This document shows, piece by piece, positions 28,229 through 37,134 of a stretch of 64,000 nucleotides of DNA. Below the pieces are notes generated by a model. It had not been told where the DNA came from, searched no databases, and saw only the letters and a program-made list of their open reading frames with translations. The position numbers and the translations under genes are program-made. Within the stretch, counting starts at the first letter, position 1, and the number at the start of each line of letters is the position of its first letter. The stretch spans positions 1-64,000 of the forward strand of contig NZ_JADX01000022.1 of the NCBI RefSeq assembly GCF_000518605.1, in the 5' to 3' direction. Source of the stretch: Shewanella fidelis ATCC BAA-318. GTDB lineage: Bacteria; Pseudomonadota; Gammaproteobacteria; Enterobacterales; Shewanellaceae.

Positions 28229-29215
28229 CTAAAAGCTTTCGCGTTCTGCTGCTGGAACTTCTTCATTGTTTGAGTTGGCTAGGCTTTTTCCTTGCTTATG
28301 ATTAAATAACCAGTCCATACCGTGAATAGCTGTGGTCGCAAATGCGGTTGCATGATGTGCCTCATTGATCACCAATAACTTGGTATTTAGTGTTTGCTGT
28401 GGCTGTGATTTGGCCGCATTTTCGAGTAGTGCAGTAAACTGCTTAGCATCACCAAGCATATCAAACTCTGAATCTCCACCTTTGCCGTTGTGTTCAAGTG
28501 CGCCAATACCGACAAAAACATTCGCATTTAACTTAGTTAACGCCTCGCGATTACGGTTTAGTTGCGACAACAAACTTTGCTGCTGCCACCAAAATGATGG
28601 ACTACCTAATAGGTAATTGCGAAATAGCTCAGGTTGCTTGGATAAGATATATCCCCCAAAAAGTCCACCTAAAGAGTTACCTACATAAGTACGTTGCTCG
28701 GGATCGGTGCGATAGTTTTGTTCTACGTAAGGGATAACGCTATGCTGCAGAAATTTTATGTGTCTATCAGCGCCGCCAGTGACTTTACGCCAACTATGGT
28801 CAACCGACGGGGTGTAGTCTCGCACGCGGCTAGTATCGCCTTGCATACCTAGCTCCCAGGAAACACCGACAATGATGGCTGGTGCCATCTGCTTAGCATT
28901 CATCGGAAAGCGCGTCACGCCTGACATAATCTGAAACGTATACATAGCATCTGTGAGGTAAATAACCGGATAGTTGACGTCGCGATTAGCCGATGACTTG
29001 TAGCCTTTTGGCAGCTTGATATAGAGCTTATAAGTACGTTCTTTGTCTTGAATTTTTACCGTGTGGCTACGCGGAATGTTGAACGGGCTATTGTGCATAA
29101 CCGTGGCATCGATATTTGACTTTTTTGCCATGCTAATCGCAGGAAAAAAGCAGGCCAATAACAGGCTGCAAAGCATTATTCTAATGAGTGCGGTGCTGTA
29201 GTTTCGATATGACAT
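28229..29215 (-). CDS. Putative esterase (esterase D/Fes-IroE type alpha/beta hydrolase)
   Basis: 328 residues with a signal peptide (about 1-30, ending SMA). Catalytic serine sits in GNSLGG (the family GxSxGG), in YVGNSLGGLFGGYILSKQPELF; a likely acid is in the segment near FDMLGD, and the His lies in INEAHHATAF. This layout is that of periplasmic ester hydrolases that cleave siderophore or acyl esters. No siderophore genes are nearby, so the substrate is open. About 20 polar residues extend past the domain end. Confidence 0.82.
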   Translation of the reverse strand: MSYRNYSTALIRIMLCSLLLACFFPAISMAKKSNIDATVMHNSPFNIPRSHTVKIQDKERTYKLYIKLPKGYKSSANRDVNYPVIYLTDAMYTFQIMSGVTRFPMNAKQMAPAIIVGVSWELGMQGDTSRVRDYTPSVDHSWRKVTGGADRHIKFLQHSVIPYVEQNYRTDPEQRTYVGNSLGGLFGGYILSKQPELFRNYLLGSPSFWWQQQSLLSQLNRNREALTKLNANVFVGIGALEHNGKGGDSEFDMLGDAKQFTALLENAAKSQPQQTLNTKLLVINEAHHATAFATTAIHGMDWLFNHKQGKSLANSNNEEVPAAERESF

Positions 29216-29443
29216 TATTGGCTCGACTTATCCATAAGTTGTGTAGATATATTAACCTATTCGAAGTATTCATTCCTATAAATTGATTAATTTAAAAATC
29301 AGTATTTTTAATTGGTTGTCTGCGGTTTATCGGTTAACTAGCGAATAGGAATTGTTTATATATTAGCCATAACACTTGTTTTGCTAGTAGAGTGGCACAA
29401 TATCTGTTGTTACATACAGATAACAAATCTCAAGGATCAGAGA

Positions 29444-30517
29444 ATGCGTCGTAGTGTCAAATATCGATTATTGTTTTTACTCAGTGCTATTGTGGTTTAT
29501 TGCGCTGGCTTTCAATGGTTACCAGAAACGATAGAGGGAGACAGAGCACTTGAGCTAACGTTAGTGGTTGCCGCAGGCTACTTTGTGCTGCTTCCTATGC
29601 TGTACGCCTATTGCATTATTTATGTAGGCCAACAAGCTTGGTGGAAGATGCTCATCGTATTGAGTTTGAGTAGCTTAATGGCAAGGTTTAGTTTTCCTGC
29701 TGAGCTTGCCAGTTATTTTGAGTTTATTGCTTGGCTGCGTTATCCAATTATCGCGGTACTCTTGATAATCGAGTTAGTGTTGGTGGTCAGTATTGTAAAA
29801 GCACTATGGCAAGCTCGCAGTTTGAAGGGCGATCCAAGGCTACACATTATTGATAAATATCCCATCGACGAGGAGAAGAAGCGAAGCTTAGCCTTGGTGT
29901 TAGCTTCTGAACCTGCGAGCTGGTATTACGCTATTCCTTGGTTTTCTCGTCATCACAGTCAAAATCTAGCCCACCTTAATTTATTTTCAGCTAAGCGTTG
30001 GCATTGGTGCTTGCTGATAGTGACAACTCTGTCTGCGTCAGTGTTTACTTATATGCTTATTGCCAATTGGAGTGAGTTATTGGCAGTGGTTATCTCAAGT
30101 ATTGTTGCTTATAGCCTAGTTGTGGTCACCGCCAACTACCGAGTATCGCGCTATTTCTCTGTGTATGTTCAAGAGCAAAAGTTAGTACTTAATAATGCTA
30201 TGTGGGGCTTTTTAGCGGTCAAGCTTGATGAAATCGAGTCTGCTGAGTTTGGCACATGGACTAAAGCTCAACGCGTTAGCGAAGAGAATGAAGCAGCGGA
30301 AATGCTGTGCTTTGGCCGAGGTACAACAGCGAATATCAAGCTGAGCTTCAAACAACCACAGACCTATTTTGGTGCTGGTGGCCAGTTGCCAGAGCAGATC
30401 ACGCAACTTTACCTGGTGGTGGACTCTGCTAAGGAGCTACAGTGCCGGCTACAAGCTTTGCTGGATCAGCAGCCATTAGTTCTAGAGGCTGAAGAATTAT
30501 TAAATAGAGTGAGCTGA
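29444..30517 (+). CDS. Multi-pass membrane protein of unknown function
   Basis: 357 residues from ATG 29444, with AAGGAT six bases upstream. About four membrane helices in the N-terminal 130 residues and two more near 195-240, with cytoplasmic loops between and a soluble C-terminal domain of about 110 residues that resembles a PH-like strand pattern (YFSVYVQEQKLVLNNAMWGFLAVKLDEIESAEF). No family assigned. Shares a bidirectional terminator with the MazG-like gene. Confidence 0.7.
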   Translation: MRRSVKYRLLFLLSAIVVYCAGFQWLPETIEGDRALELTLVVAAGYFVLLPMLYAYCIIYVGQQAWWKMLIVLSLSSLMARFSFPAELASYFEFIAWLRYPIIAVLLIIELVLVVSIVKALWQARSLKGDPRLHIIDKYPIDEEKKRSLALVLASEPASWYYAIPWFSRHHSQNLAHLNLFSAKRWHWCLLIVTTLSASVFTYMLIANWSELLAVVISSIVAYSLVVVTANYRVSRYFSVYVQEQKLVLNNAMWGFLAVKLDEIESAEFGTWTKAQRVSEENEAAEMLCFGRGTTANIKLSFKQPQTYFGAGGQLPEQITQLYLVVDSAKELQCRLQALLDQQPLVLEAEELLNRVS

Positions 30518-30538
30518 TATGTTTGGATTGGCTTACGA

Positions 30539-30566
30539 AATAAGCAGAGGTTCACCTCTGCTTATT
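30539..30566. terminator. Bidirectional hairpin
   Basis: AATAAGCAGAGGT TC ACCTCTGCTTATT, a perfect 13-bp stem between convergent genes. No long T-run. Confidence 0.7.
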
Positions 30567-30580
30567 GATAGATGCTAGAA

Positions 30581-31159
30581 CTAAGCTTTTACTAACTTGC
30601 TTAAATCTGCTGGGCGGTAGTAAACCGATTTCAATACCTTACCTTGGCGAACCACTTTGCCTGCCATTTCTACGTCTTTCGCACACTTGGCGATAATGAA
30701 CTCACCTTTAGTGCTACCCACAATTTCAACGCCTTGTTTAGCATAGAATTCGATAGTCTCGTTAAGTTCTTGTTCGTTACGGCATACTTTACTCATGTTG
30801 CTTGAATGTACTTCATCCCAGCAGGTAATAAAGTCGATGTCGCGATTTTTGGCTACATGTAATAGCAGGTCGATAACGTAGCTAATTTCAATTCTATCAG
30901 TTACTTGAGTTGCTCCTAGGTGTACTAGACGACCCATTAGTACATAAACAGAGTCGACGATAGCATCAGCTTGCTCAACGCGGCTATCAGCTTCTGCAAG
31001 TTCTGTTAACTCCTCAATAGCCAATGAGGTGTGCAGGGTATCGGCTTTATCATCCAAGCTGCTGATATCTTCAATCGGTAGATCAAAAGTTGAGCGGAAC
31101 TGGCGGATATCACGATATAAGTGATCGTATAGTGGTTGATCTAAAGCTGATAGTTTCAT
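30581..31159 (-). CDS. MazG-like all-alpha NTP pyrophosphohydrolase family protein
   Basis: 192 residues. The N-terminal half is helical with the metal-binding pattern of the family: SLAIEELTELAEADSRVEQADAIVDSVYVLMGRLVHLG, i.e. EExxE followed by an AD..VD helix. The C-terminal part (CWDEVHSSNMSKVCRNEQE ... STKGEFIIAK) resembles phosphoribosyl-ATP pyrophosphatase-like proteins. Likely hydrolyses a nucleoside triphosphate to the monophosphate; which one is unknown. Single gene. Confidence 0.8.
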   Translation of the reverse strand: MKLSALDQPLYDHLYRDIRQFRSTFDLPIEDISSLDDKADTLHTSLAIEELTELAEADSRVEQADAIVDSVYVLMGRLVHLGATQVTDRIEISYVIDLLLHVAKNRDIDFITCWDEVHSSNMSKVCRNEQELNETIEFYAKQGVEIVGSTKGEFIIAKCAKDVEMAGKVVRQGKVLKSVYYRPADLSKLVKA

Positions 31160-31306
31160 GTGCGGTAGTGCCTTTGCAGCTAAATGGAATTAATTGCGGC
31201 AATACTAAAGAAACAGCAGATGAATTAAAAGCCTCGGACTGCTTTGCTTCAATCAAATAGCTTACGTTGAGGGATTTAGATTTAGGTATTCGGCTTAGCT
31301 TTGGGC

Positions 31307-31619
31307 TTAAATGTTGAGGTCGAGGTGGGTAGCGAGATCATTGTAGAGTAACTTAATCAGTCCTTGAGTATGTGGGTGATGGATCTCAAGTTCTATCCAG
31401 CCATCGCTGGCCATTATCTCAAGTTGATGCACGAGGATATAGGCTTTAGCTGTTAAAATGTAATACGCCTTTGAGTTTGAAAATGCCGTGACTGGTGTGC
31501 AAACGACTAATGCTAAAGTTTTGCAATCTTGTTTGCCTATGCAGGCTCAGTAAGTGATAGCCGCGTGTTTGATTCAATTTAGCTGCTTTTTTATGCCAAT
31601 AACCTAAGCTAATGAAATT
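31307..31619 (-). pseudogene. Frame-split coding remnant
   Basis: Two overlapping minus-strand frames look coding but lack a good start. One is open 31446-31619 (contains GYWHKKAAKLNQTRGYHLL). The other is open 31307-31546 and ends ...LIKLLYNDLATHLDLNI at TAA 31307-31309; before that it reads AYILVHQLEIMASDGWIEL. Neither has an ATG near its beginning. A single frameshift within the overlap would join them into about 95 codons. No family recognised. The rest of the 31160-31846 gap shows nothing else. Confidence 0.35.
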
Positions 31620-31846
31620 TTATCAATTATCAAATAGTGTAAGTGAAATTTAGTTTTAATGAATATTAATCCGCTTTTGAGTTTTACCGGTGAATGGATA
31701 AGCACTTTGAATTTATTTCAGTAAAGCTCGGCTTACGCAGTTGTAGCTGCATGGCTAGATCTTGTTGTTAATTCTATGTAAGGATGTTGTTCCAACTTGG
31801 TGTTGTTGGTATAGCGCTAAGTCATAAGAATAATAAAAGGATCCCC

Positions 31847-33361
31847 ATGAGCGATAATAAAGACTCACAGCTGCCTGATTCAGTATCTATTGAGCCCATC
31901 GAGGACAGCAAGCATACGCCAGCAACCTTAATCGACGCGCTTATTCCCATTGTTGCATTAGTCATGATGTTAACCGCAGCGGTTTACCTGTTTTCGTCTG
32001 ATAGCTCATACGGAGCAAACCAAATCGCACTGATTATGGCGGGCTGTATTGGCCTGTTAATTGGTTGGAAAAATGGTTATAGCTGGGCTGAAATGGAGCA
32101 GGGCATTGTCCGTAGTATCGGAGTCGCCACAGGTGCGTTATTGATTTTGCTATCTGTTGGTTCACTCATTGGTGCATGGGTGCTGTCAGGTACCGTGCCG
32201 ACCATGATCTATTACGGCATGTTAATTCTCAATCCCGAATATTTTTATGCTGCCTGTTGTTTATTATGTGCTGTGGTGGCCATTAGTATCGGCAGTTCTT
32301 GGACTGTGGCGGGCACATTAGGTATTGCACTTGTGGGCGTAGCATCAGCGATGGGCTTAAGCGTTGAAATCACTGCTGGCGCTATTATCAGTGGTGCTTA
32401 TTTTGGCGATAAAATGTCCCCTATGTCTGACACCACCAATTTAGCACCAGCGGTAGCCGGCACAGACATTTTTAGCCATATTCGCCACATGGTATGGACC
32501 ACGGCTCCGAGTATTATTGTTGCCATGATAGGCTTTATTATTCTTGGCTTTAATACTCAAACCAGTATCGACAATAATAATTTTGAAGCCATGTTGTCGT
32601 TAATAGAGACTCAGTTTAATCCCGGAGTTCATCTGTTATTGCCTTTACTGGTGGTATTGGTTTTAGCGTACAAAAAATTACCTGCTTTCCCAACGGTTAT
32701 CATTGGCACTATTGCTGGTGCTTTATGTGCGGCGTTATTCCAATTTGATAACGTGGTGACCTTTGCTGATGACGACAGTTTGATGCCTATCGTGGCTTTA
32801 GTTAAAGGGCTATGGGTGGCGATGTTTAACGGTTATACAGCGACAACAGGTGATGAAGTTCTGGATAACTTATTAAGCCGTGGCGGCATGAGCAGTATGA
32901 TCAACACGGTTTGGCTTATCCTATGTGCTATGGCTTTTGGTGGCATTATGGAAGTTACAGGTCTACTGAAACGAATTTTGCAAAGCGTTCTCGGTTTAGT
33001 TAAATCCAGTGGCAGTTTGATTATGACGACCTTAGCGAGCTGTATTGGCGCTAACCTTATAACAGCGGATCAGTTTATTGCTATTGTGCTGCCGGGACGT
33101 ATGCTTAAAGTTGAGTACGCTAAGCGCGGTCTTGCGCCTGTCAACTTAAGTCGTGCTCTTGAAGACTCAGCGACTATCACCAGCCCACTTATTCCTTGGA
33201 ATACTTGCGGCGCCTATATGGCGAGCACGTTAGGCGTAGCTACAGTGGCCTATCTGCCTTATGCCTTCTTTAATCTGTTGTGTCCGCTGATTAGCGCAGC
33301 TTATGCAAAGTATGACTTTAAAATTGAACGTATCGCAGAGCAAAAGCAGGCACTCGCATAA
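31847..33361 (+). CDS. nhaC: NhaC-family Na+/H+ antiporter
   Basis: 504 residues from ATG 31847 (MSDNKDSQLPDSV), with AAGGA five bases upstream; an earlier in-frame ATG at 31784 is less likely. About twelve membrane helices. Family segments: GYSWAEMEQGIVRSIGVATGALLILLSVGSLIGAW, SIGSSWTVAGTLGIALVGVA, GAYFGDKMSPMSDTTNLAPAVAGTDIF and EDSATITSPLIPWNTCGAYMASTLGV. Exchanges Na+ for H+ at the inner membrane, consistent with a marine host. Convergent with the sir haem-lyase genes. Confidence 0.93.
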   Translation: MSDNKDSQLPDSVSIEPIEDSKHTPATLIDALIPIVALVMMLTAAVYLFSSDSSYGANQIALIMAGCIGLLIGWKNGYSWAEMEQGIVRSIGVATGALLILLSVGSLIGAWVLSGTVPTMIYYGMLILNPEYFYAACCLLCAVVAISIGSSWTVAGTLGIALVGVASAMGLSVEITAGAIISGAYFGDKMSPMSDTTNLAPAVAGTDIFSHIRHMVWTTAPSIIVAMIGFIILGFNTQTSIDNNNFEAMLSLIETQFNPGVHLLLPLLVVLVLAYKKLPAFPTVIIGTIAGALCAALFQFDNVVTFADDDSLMPIVALVKGLWVAMFNGYTATTGDEVLDNLLSRGGMSSMINTVWLILCAMAFGGIMEVTGLLKRILQSVLGLVKSSGSLIMTTLASCIGANLITADQFIAIVLPGRMLKVEYAKRGLAPVNLSRALEDSATITSPLIPWNTCGAYMASTLGVATVAYLPYAFFNLLCPLISAAYAKYDFKIERIAEQKQALA

Positions 33362-33370
33362 ACGTAAAGC

Positions 33371-33405
33371 AAAAAAAAGCCTTGTCGGTCAGGGGAGACA
33401 AGGCT
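33371..33405 (-). terminator. Terminator, minus-strand sense (sirEFG operon)
   Basis: AGCCTTGTC and GACAAGGCT arms with a 10-base loop. Read on the minus strand the stem is followed by eight T, so it ends the leftward sir transcript; on the plus strand, downstream of nhaC, there is no T-run. Confidence 0.8.
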
Positions 33406-33543
33406 GTTGGCGTAGTGATTAATATTGTTTTCAATATAACTATCAAACAGGCATTAACGAAGCCAAATATCACCATGGAGAGGTGAAAATCATAACCCAC
33501 CGAAATGGGCGTTTAGCGAGGAAAGCATGGTTAAAATCATTTC

Positions 33544-33574
33544 AGGACCTAGGACCTAGGACCTAGGACCTAGG
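33544..33574. repeat. Heptanucleotide tandem repeat (AGGACCT x4)
   Basis: Four perfect head-to-tail copies of AGGACCT plus AGG, ending one base before the sirG stop codon. Each junction makes the palindrome CCTAGG. It lies in the 3' untranslated region of the leftward sir operon. Confidence 0.9.
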
Positions 33575-33575
33575 C

Positions 33576-34160
33576 TTAACGGTGCGCATACTTAGCGGTA
33601 AGCTTCTCAAGGTATGGTTGCACCTCTTTGTCGCCCCAATCTAAATAACCGCGTAAAAAGCCAACTAGGTTACCTGAACCATCAAATACATAGGTTGCAG
33701 GCACGACATCAGCCGGCATGATTTGATCAATGGTTTTCTTAGGATCTAACCAAGTTTGGTAATGGCCTAAGTCGTGGCGCTCTAAAAACGCTTGTACTTT
33801 GTCACTTTCTTCATCGATAGAGATTGGCACAACGACTAAGTTTTTGTCTTTGTTTACCTGACGGATATTTTCCATCTGTGGGATCTCTTTAATACATGGC
33901 GCACACCAGGTTGCCCATAGGTTAACCAGTACTAACTTACCCTTGTATTGTTTGAGGCTAATCTGCTCGCCTTTAGTGTCGGTAAACATCACTTCTGGTA
34001 CTGAGCGTGCCGATTGCATCTCAATAAAGCGTGACATGATAAGTGGTTTTTCGATGGCTTTACCTGTGTTGTACACTTTGGTGGACGCGACCTGAGCTTG
34101 TGCTGGCATGATGAGCGATGAAAAGACCAATAAGCAGCTCAGTAGATGGGTTTTATTCAT
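33576..34160 (-). CDS. sirG: TlpA/CcmG-like periplasmic thioredoxin of the sir locus
   Basis: 194 residues from ATG 34160 (MNKTHLLSCLLVFSS), giving a normal signal peptide ending QAQ; an in-frame start 13 codons upstream would spoil it. Thioredoxin fold with the redox motif WCAPC in VNLWATWCAPCIKEIPQM, and cis-Pro in DVVPATYVFDGSG. Reduces haem-binding cysteines of apocytochromes before haem attachment. Last gene of sirE-sirF-sirG, overlapping sirF by eight bases, and so likely dedicated to SirA. Confidence 0.88.
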   Translation of the reverse strand: MNKTHLLSCLLVFSSLIMPAQAQVASTKVYNTGKAIEKPLIMSRFIEMQSARSVPEVMFTDTKGEQISLKQYKGKLVLVNLWATWCAPCIKEIPQMENIRQVNKDKNLVVVPISIDEESDKVQAFLERHDLGHYQTWLDPKKTIDQIMPADVVPATYVFDGSGNLVGFLRGYLDWGDKEVQPYLEKLTAKYAHR

Positions 34161-34611
34161 GGTTGTTAGCCTTTGTAGTTGCAGTTTTACGTTGTTCACG
34201 GATCAAGAGTGCAGCAAAGCCAATGATGCCGATTAAAAGAAAGACGGGTCCAAACCAAAGAATGGCGGTAGCACCCGAAAAACTCGGTTGATAACGGATT
34301 TTTTCGCCATAACGTTGTACTAAAAAGTCGATAATGTGCGCTTTAGACTCGCCTTGCTCGAGCATTAAAAAGATTTGTCCTTTCAGCTCGCTAGCAATGG
34401 GGGCGCCGGAGTCAAACAAGTTTTGGTTTACCGACATAGGGCAACGTAGTTCGTGGGCGATTTCAAAGCCCAGATCGCGGATCTGCTCTGGTGTATAGTG
34501 GATTTTATCGCTAGCAGCCTGTGCTGATGCTTGTAGAAAAAGACTCAGGCATAGCAATAGTGCAAAGCTAACTAATAAGCGGATTAGCGTCGAAGTATAA
34601 GATTGACTCAT
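34153..34611 (-). CDS. sirF: CcmH/NrfF-like haem-lyase subunit with one motif cysteine
   Basis: 152 residues: signal/anchor (about 10-33), a three-helix CcmH domain (YTPEQIRDLGFEIAHELRCPMSVNQNLFDS), YGEKIRYQPSFSGATAILW and a C-terminal membrane helix (about 116-138). NrfF/CcmH proteins carry LRCPxCQNQN; here the same place reads RCPMSVNQN, so Cys57 remains and the second cysteine is Ser60 (codon TCG). CcmH holds and reduces apocytochrome for the CcmF lyase. The gene overlaps sirE as ATGA. The missing cysteine implies a changed redox role. Confidence 0.88.
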   Translation of the reverse strand: MSQSYTSTLIRLLVSFALLLCLSLFLQASAQAASDKIHYTPEQIRDLGFEIAHELRCPMSVNQNLFDSGAPIASELKGQIFLMLEQGESKAHIIDFLVQRYGEKIRYQPSFSGATAILWFGPVFLLIGIIGFAALLIREQRKTATTKANNHE

Positions 34612-36581
34612 GCTAACTCCTCAACGGTGAGTTGCGTTGCAGTTAACGGCTTAGTAGCAGTCAGTTGTTGGCGGCGTAAGTTATATAGCCCAGACATTGC
34701 AGCGATGAAGCCGCCAAGCATCATCATTAGGCCGCCAATCCAAATCCAGCAGGCTAATGGTTTATGGCTAATGCGCACTAAATATTCGGTATCACTGAGT
34801 TGCTGACCGCTCGAGACATAAAGATCACGTACTAAGTTACGCATAATGCCGGCTTTAGAGACTTCCATAGCGTTGGTTTTAAAGGTTTGTCGTTGTGGAG
34901 TGATGTAACCAATAAAATTTTCGTCGCTGTCGCTAACATGGATATTAGACTGAATTGCGGTATAGCTTTTGGCGTCAACATCAACGGTGGCTTCATATAC
35001 AAAGGTATAACCAGCAACCACTTTACCTTGTCCTGGCCCCATTCTAAGTAACTCTTGGGTTTCAAAGTTGGATACGGCTGTTGCACCAATAATGCTAATC
35101 GCCACACCAAAGTGGGCAATTAACATAGCGCATTTCTTAGCGATAACCTTTTTACCTTGGCTGCGAAGACTAAACACAAGGTAAGCTAAGGTTAATAAAA
35201 TCCAACTGGCCGATGTTGCGCCAATCCATACCCAAGGATTAAAACCGCCACGGGTTTGCAGTGCCACAAGTACACCGATAACGGCTGCTGCGGCAAAGAG
35301 TGCTGCTAATGGGTATAAGCGGTTTGATGAGTCTTGCTGCCATTTTATAAGTGGCGCGGCGCCCATAATCAGTACGGCAACAAAAGTCAGCGGTACAAAG
35401 ATACTATTAAAATAAGGGGCGCCAACCGACAAGGTTCCAAGGTTTAGTAGCTCAAACAGTAGAGGATAGAAGGTACCCAATAATACTGAAATTGATGCTA
35501 CAACCAGTACGATGTTGCCTAGTAGCATTAATGTGTCACGGGATAATAACTTAAATTCAGATTGCGACTTAATCAGGTTAGCTTTAAGTGCAAACAGGGT
35601 TAATGCGCCACATACGAACACCCCGAGTAAGGTCAAAATTGACATGCCGCGAGTGGGATCTGAAGCAAAGGCATGTACCGATTGCACTATGCCTGAACGG
35701 ACTAAGAAAGTGCCAAGTAAGCTTAAAGAAAATGCTAACAAACACAGCAACAGGGTGGTGACTTTAAAGCTGCTGCGGTGCTGGCTAAGCACAACACTGT
35801 GCAGCAAAGCTGTGGCCACTAACCAAGGAATAAACGATGCGTTTTCTACCGGATCCCAGAACCACCAACCGCCCCAGCCTAGTTCGTTGTAAGCCCACCA
35901 TGAACCAAATGCGTTACCGCCTGTTAAGAACACCCAAGCCATTAATACCCAAGGACGTAAGTAGCTCGCGTGTTGCTGGGTAAATTTGCCACCAATGAGT
36001 GCAGCAATAGCGGCAGCAAAAGTAACGGTTAAACCGACATAACCTAAAAACAGCATAGGTGGATGAAAGATCAGACCGATATCTTGCAGGATTGGATTGA
36101 GATCGCGACCTTCAATAGGGAAATTAGGCAGTAAGCGCGCGAAAGGGTTAGAGGTAAACAACATGAATAAGTTAAAGCCGGCAATCACAAAGGCCAAAAT
36201 AGCGATCATGCGGCCGACATATAGCTGATCTTGATAGCGCGATGAGAACACAATCATGCAGCCCCAAATTGCAATCGCCACTACCCAAAATAGCATTGAG
36301 CCTTCATGACTCCCCCAAACCGCTGCGACTTTATATAAGGTTGCTAATTGAGTATTGGAGTGGTTGGCTACGTAAGCGACTGAAAAATCATTAACCAGAA
36401 AAGAAATAAGTAAACATAAAATAGAGGCGGTAATGGTAACCGTCATTAATGCGGTAAGTGTTTTCACATAGCTAAATAAATAATGATTCTTAGCATAAGC
36501 AGCATAGAGCGGAATAAATGAAAGTAACACCGCGGTAACTGTGCTTATAATAAGGAAAATAAGTCCGAGCTCTGGAATCAT
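34608..36581 (-). CDS. sirE: CcmF/NrfE-like cytochrome c haem lyase
   Basis: 657 residues, CcmF length, about 15 membrane helices. The haem-binding WWD domain is intact (GWGGWWFWDPVENASFIPWL), with WGSHEGSMLFWV upstream and conserved periplasmic histidines around it. It attaches haem to apocytochrome. Divergent from sirA across about 550 bases and followed by CcmH- and CcmG-like genes, the same arrangement as dedicated lyases for unusual haem motifs (compare NrfEFG for CXXCK). Here the probable special target is the CX15CH haem of SirA. Confidence 0.93.
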   Translation of the reverse strand: MIPELGLIFLIISTVTAVLLSFIPLYAAYAKNHYLFSYVKTLTALMTVTITASILCLLISFLVNDFSVAYVANHSNTQLATLYKVAAVWGSHEGSMLFWVVAIAIWGCMIVFSSRYQDQLYVGRMIAILAFVIAGFNLFMLFTSNPFARLLPNFPIEGRDLNPILQDIGLIFHPPMLFLGYVGLTVTFAAAIAALIGGKFTQQHASYLRPWVLMAWVFLTGGNAFGSWWAYNELGWGGWWFWDPVENASFIPWLVATALLHSVVLSQHRSSFKVTTLLLCLLAFSLSLLGTFLVRSGIVQSVHAFASDPTRGMSILTLLGVFVCGALTLFALKANLIKSQSEFKLLSRDTLMLLGNIVLVVASISVLLGTFYPLLFELLNLGTLSVGAPYFNSIFVPLTFVAVLIMGAAPLIKWQQDSSNRLYPLAALFAAAAVIGVLVALQTRGGFNPWVWIGATSASWILLTLAYLVFSLRSQGKKVIAKKCAMLIAHFGVAISIIGATAVSNFETQELLRMGPGQGKVVAGYTFVYEATVDVDAKSYTAIQSNIHVSDSDENFIGYITPQRQTFKTNAMEVSKAGIMRNLVRDLYVSSGQQLSDTEYLVRISHKPLACWIWIGGLMMMLGGFIAAMSGLYNLRRQQLTATKPLTATQLTVEELA

Positions 36582-37134
36582 CTATTAACTTCTCTTTTTA
36601 TTAACTTAATATATGTTTACTGATATTTAAGTTAGTTATTCATTGATAAATAAATGGCTTATTGTTTGAGCTGTGTTCTGATTGCTTTTTATTAAGTTGA
36701 ACACGGCTTACGCTATATCTTTATCTATGTTTTGCTTGAACATGAATTGCTTATCAAGCGATTTTGCCTAAGGGTAGGTTATATTAGCGAACCATTTTGT
36801 GACCTCCTTAGCCTTTATCAAATCAGGTCTATCGGCTGATATTTTTTCACGTCTAAATCAGTTGTTTTTAGGTTCTTTTAGATATCAAAAAACGCTATTA
36901 CAAGTGAAAAACACATTCTTTAAATTGGCTTAAGTCGTTGTTTATTTTGTGTTTTCACCGATTTTTTACTTTCTGTAAATTTCTAGCTCTCATTTCTTGC
37001 TGTGACTCATATTTTTCGAAAAAAAGATGTGGAAAATAGCTGCAACTCAATTGTTCAGTACTTTGGTGCAACAAGAGAGTGGCTTAAGTGAATGATGATA
37101 AAAATACTATAACTAGATATTTCTAGGAGTGATG
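36582..37134. promoter_or_regulatory. Divergent control region sirE / sirA
   Basis: 553 AT-rich bases with no gene. An inverted repeat AGCTGTGTTC (36669-36678) / GAACACGGCT (36699-36708), one mismatch and 20 bases apart, lies 88-127 bases upstream of sirE and is a candidate operator. No convincing CRP or FNR (TTGAT-N4-ATCAA) site was found. Confidence 0.35.

Noticed and set aside
31784..31846. Upstream ATG start for nhaC
   Set aside because: It lacks a ribosome site, while ATG 31847 has AAGGA at good spacing and gives the normal hydrophilic N-terminus.
33544..33574. CRISPR-like repeats
   Set aside because: The unit is 7 bases with no spacers; it is a simple tandem repeat.
36780..37080. FNR/EtrA or CRP box before sirA
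   Set aside because: TGTGACTCATATTTTT and scattered ATCAA sequences each have only one half of the expected site.
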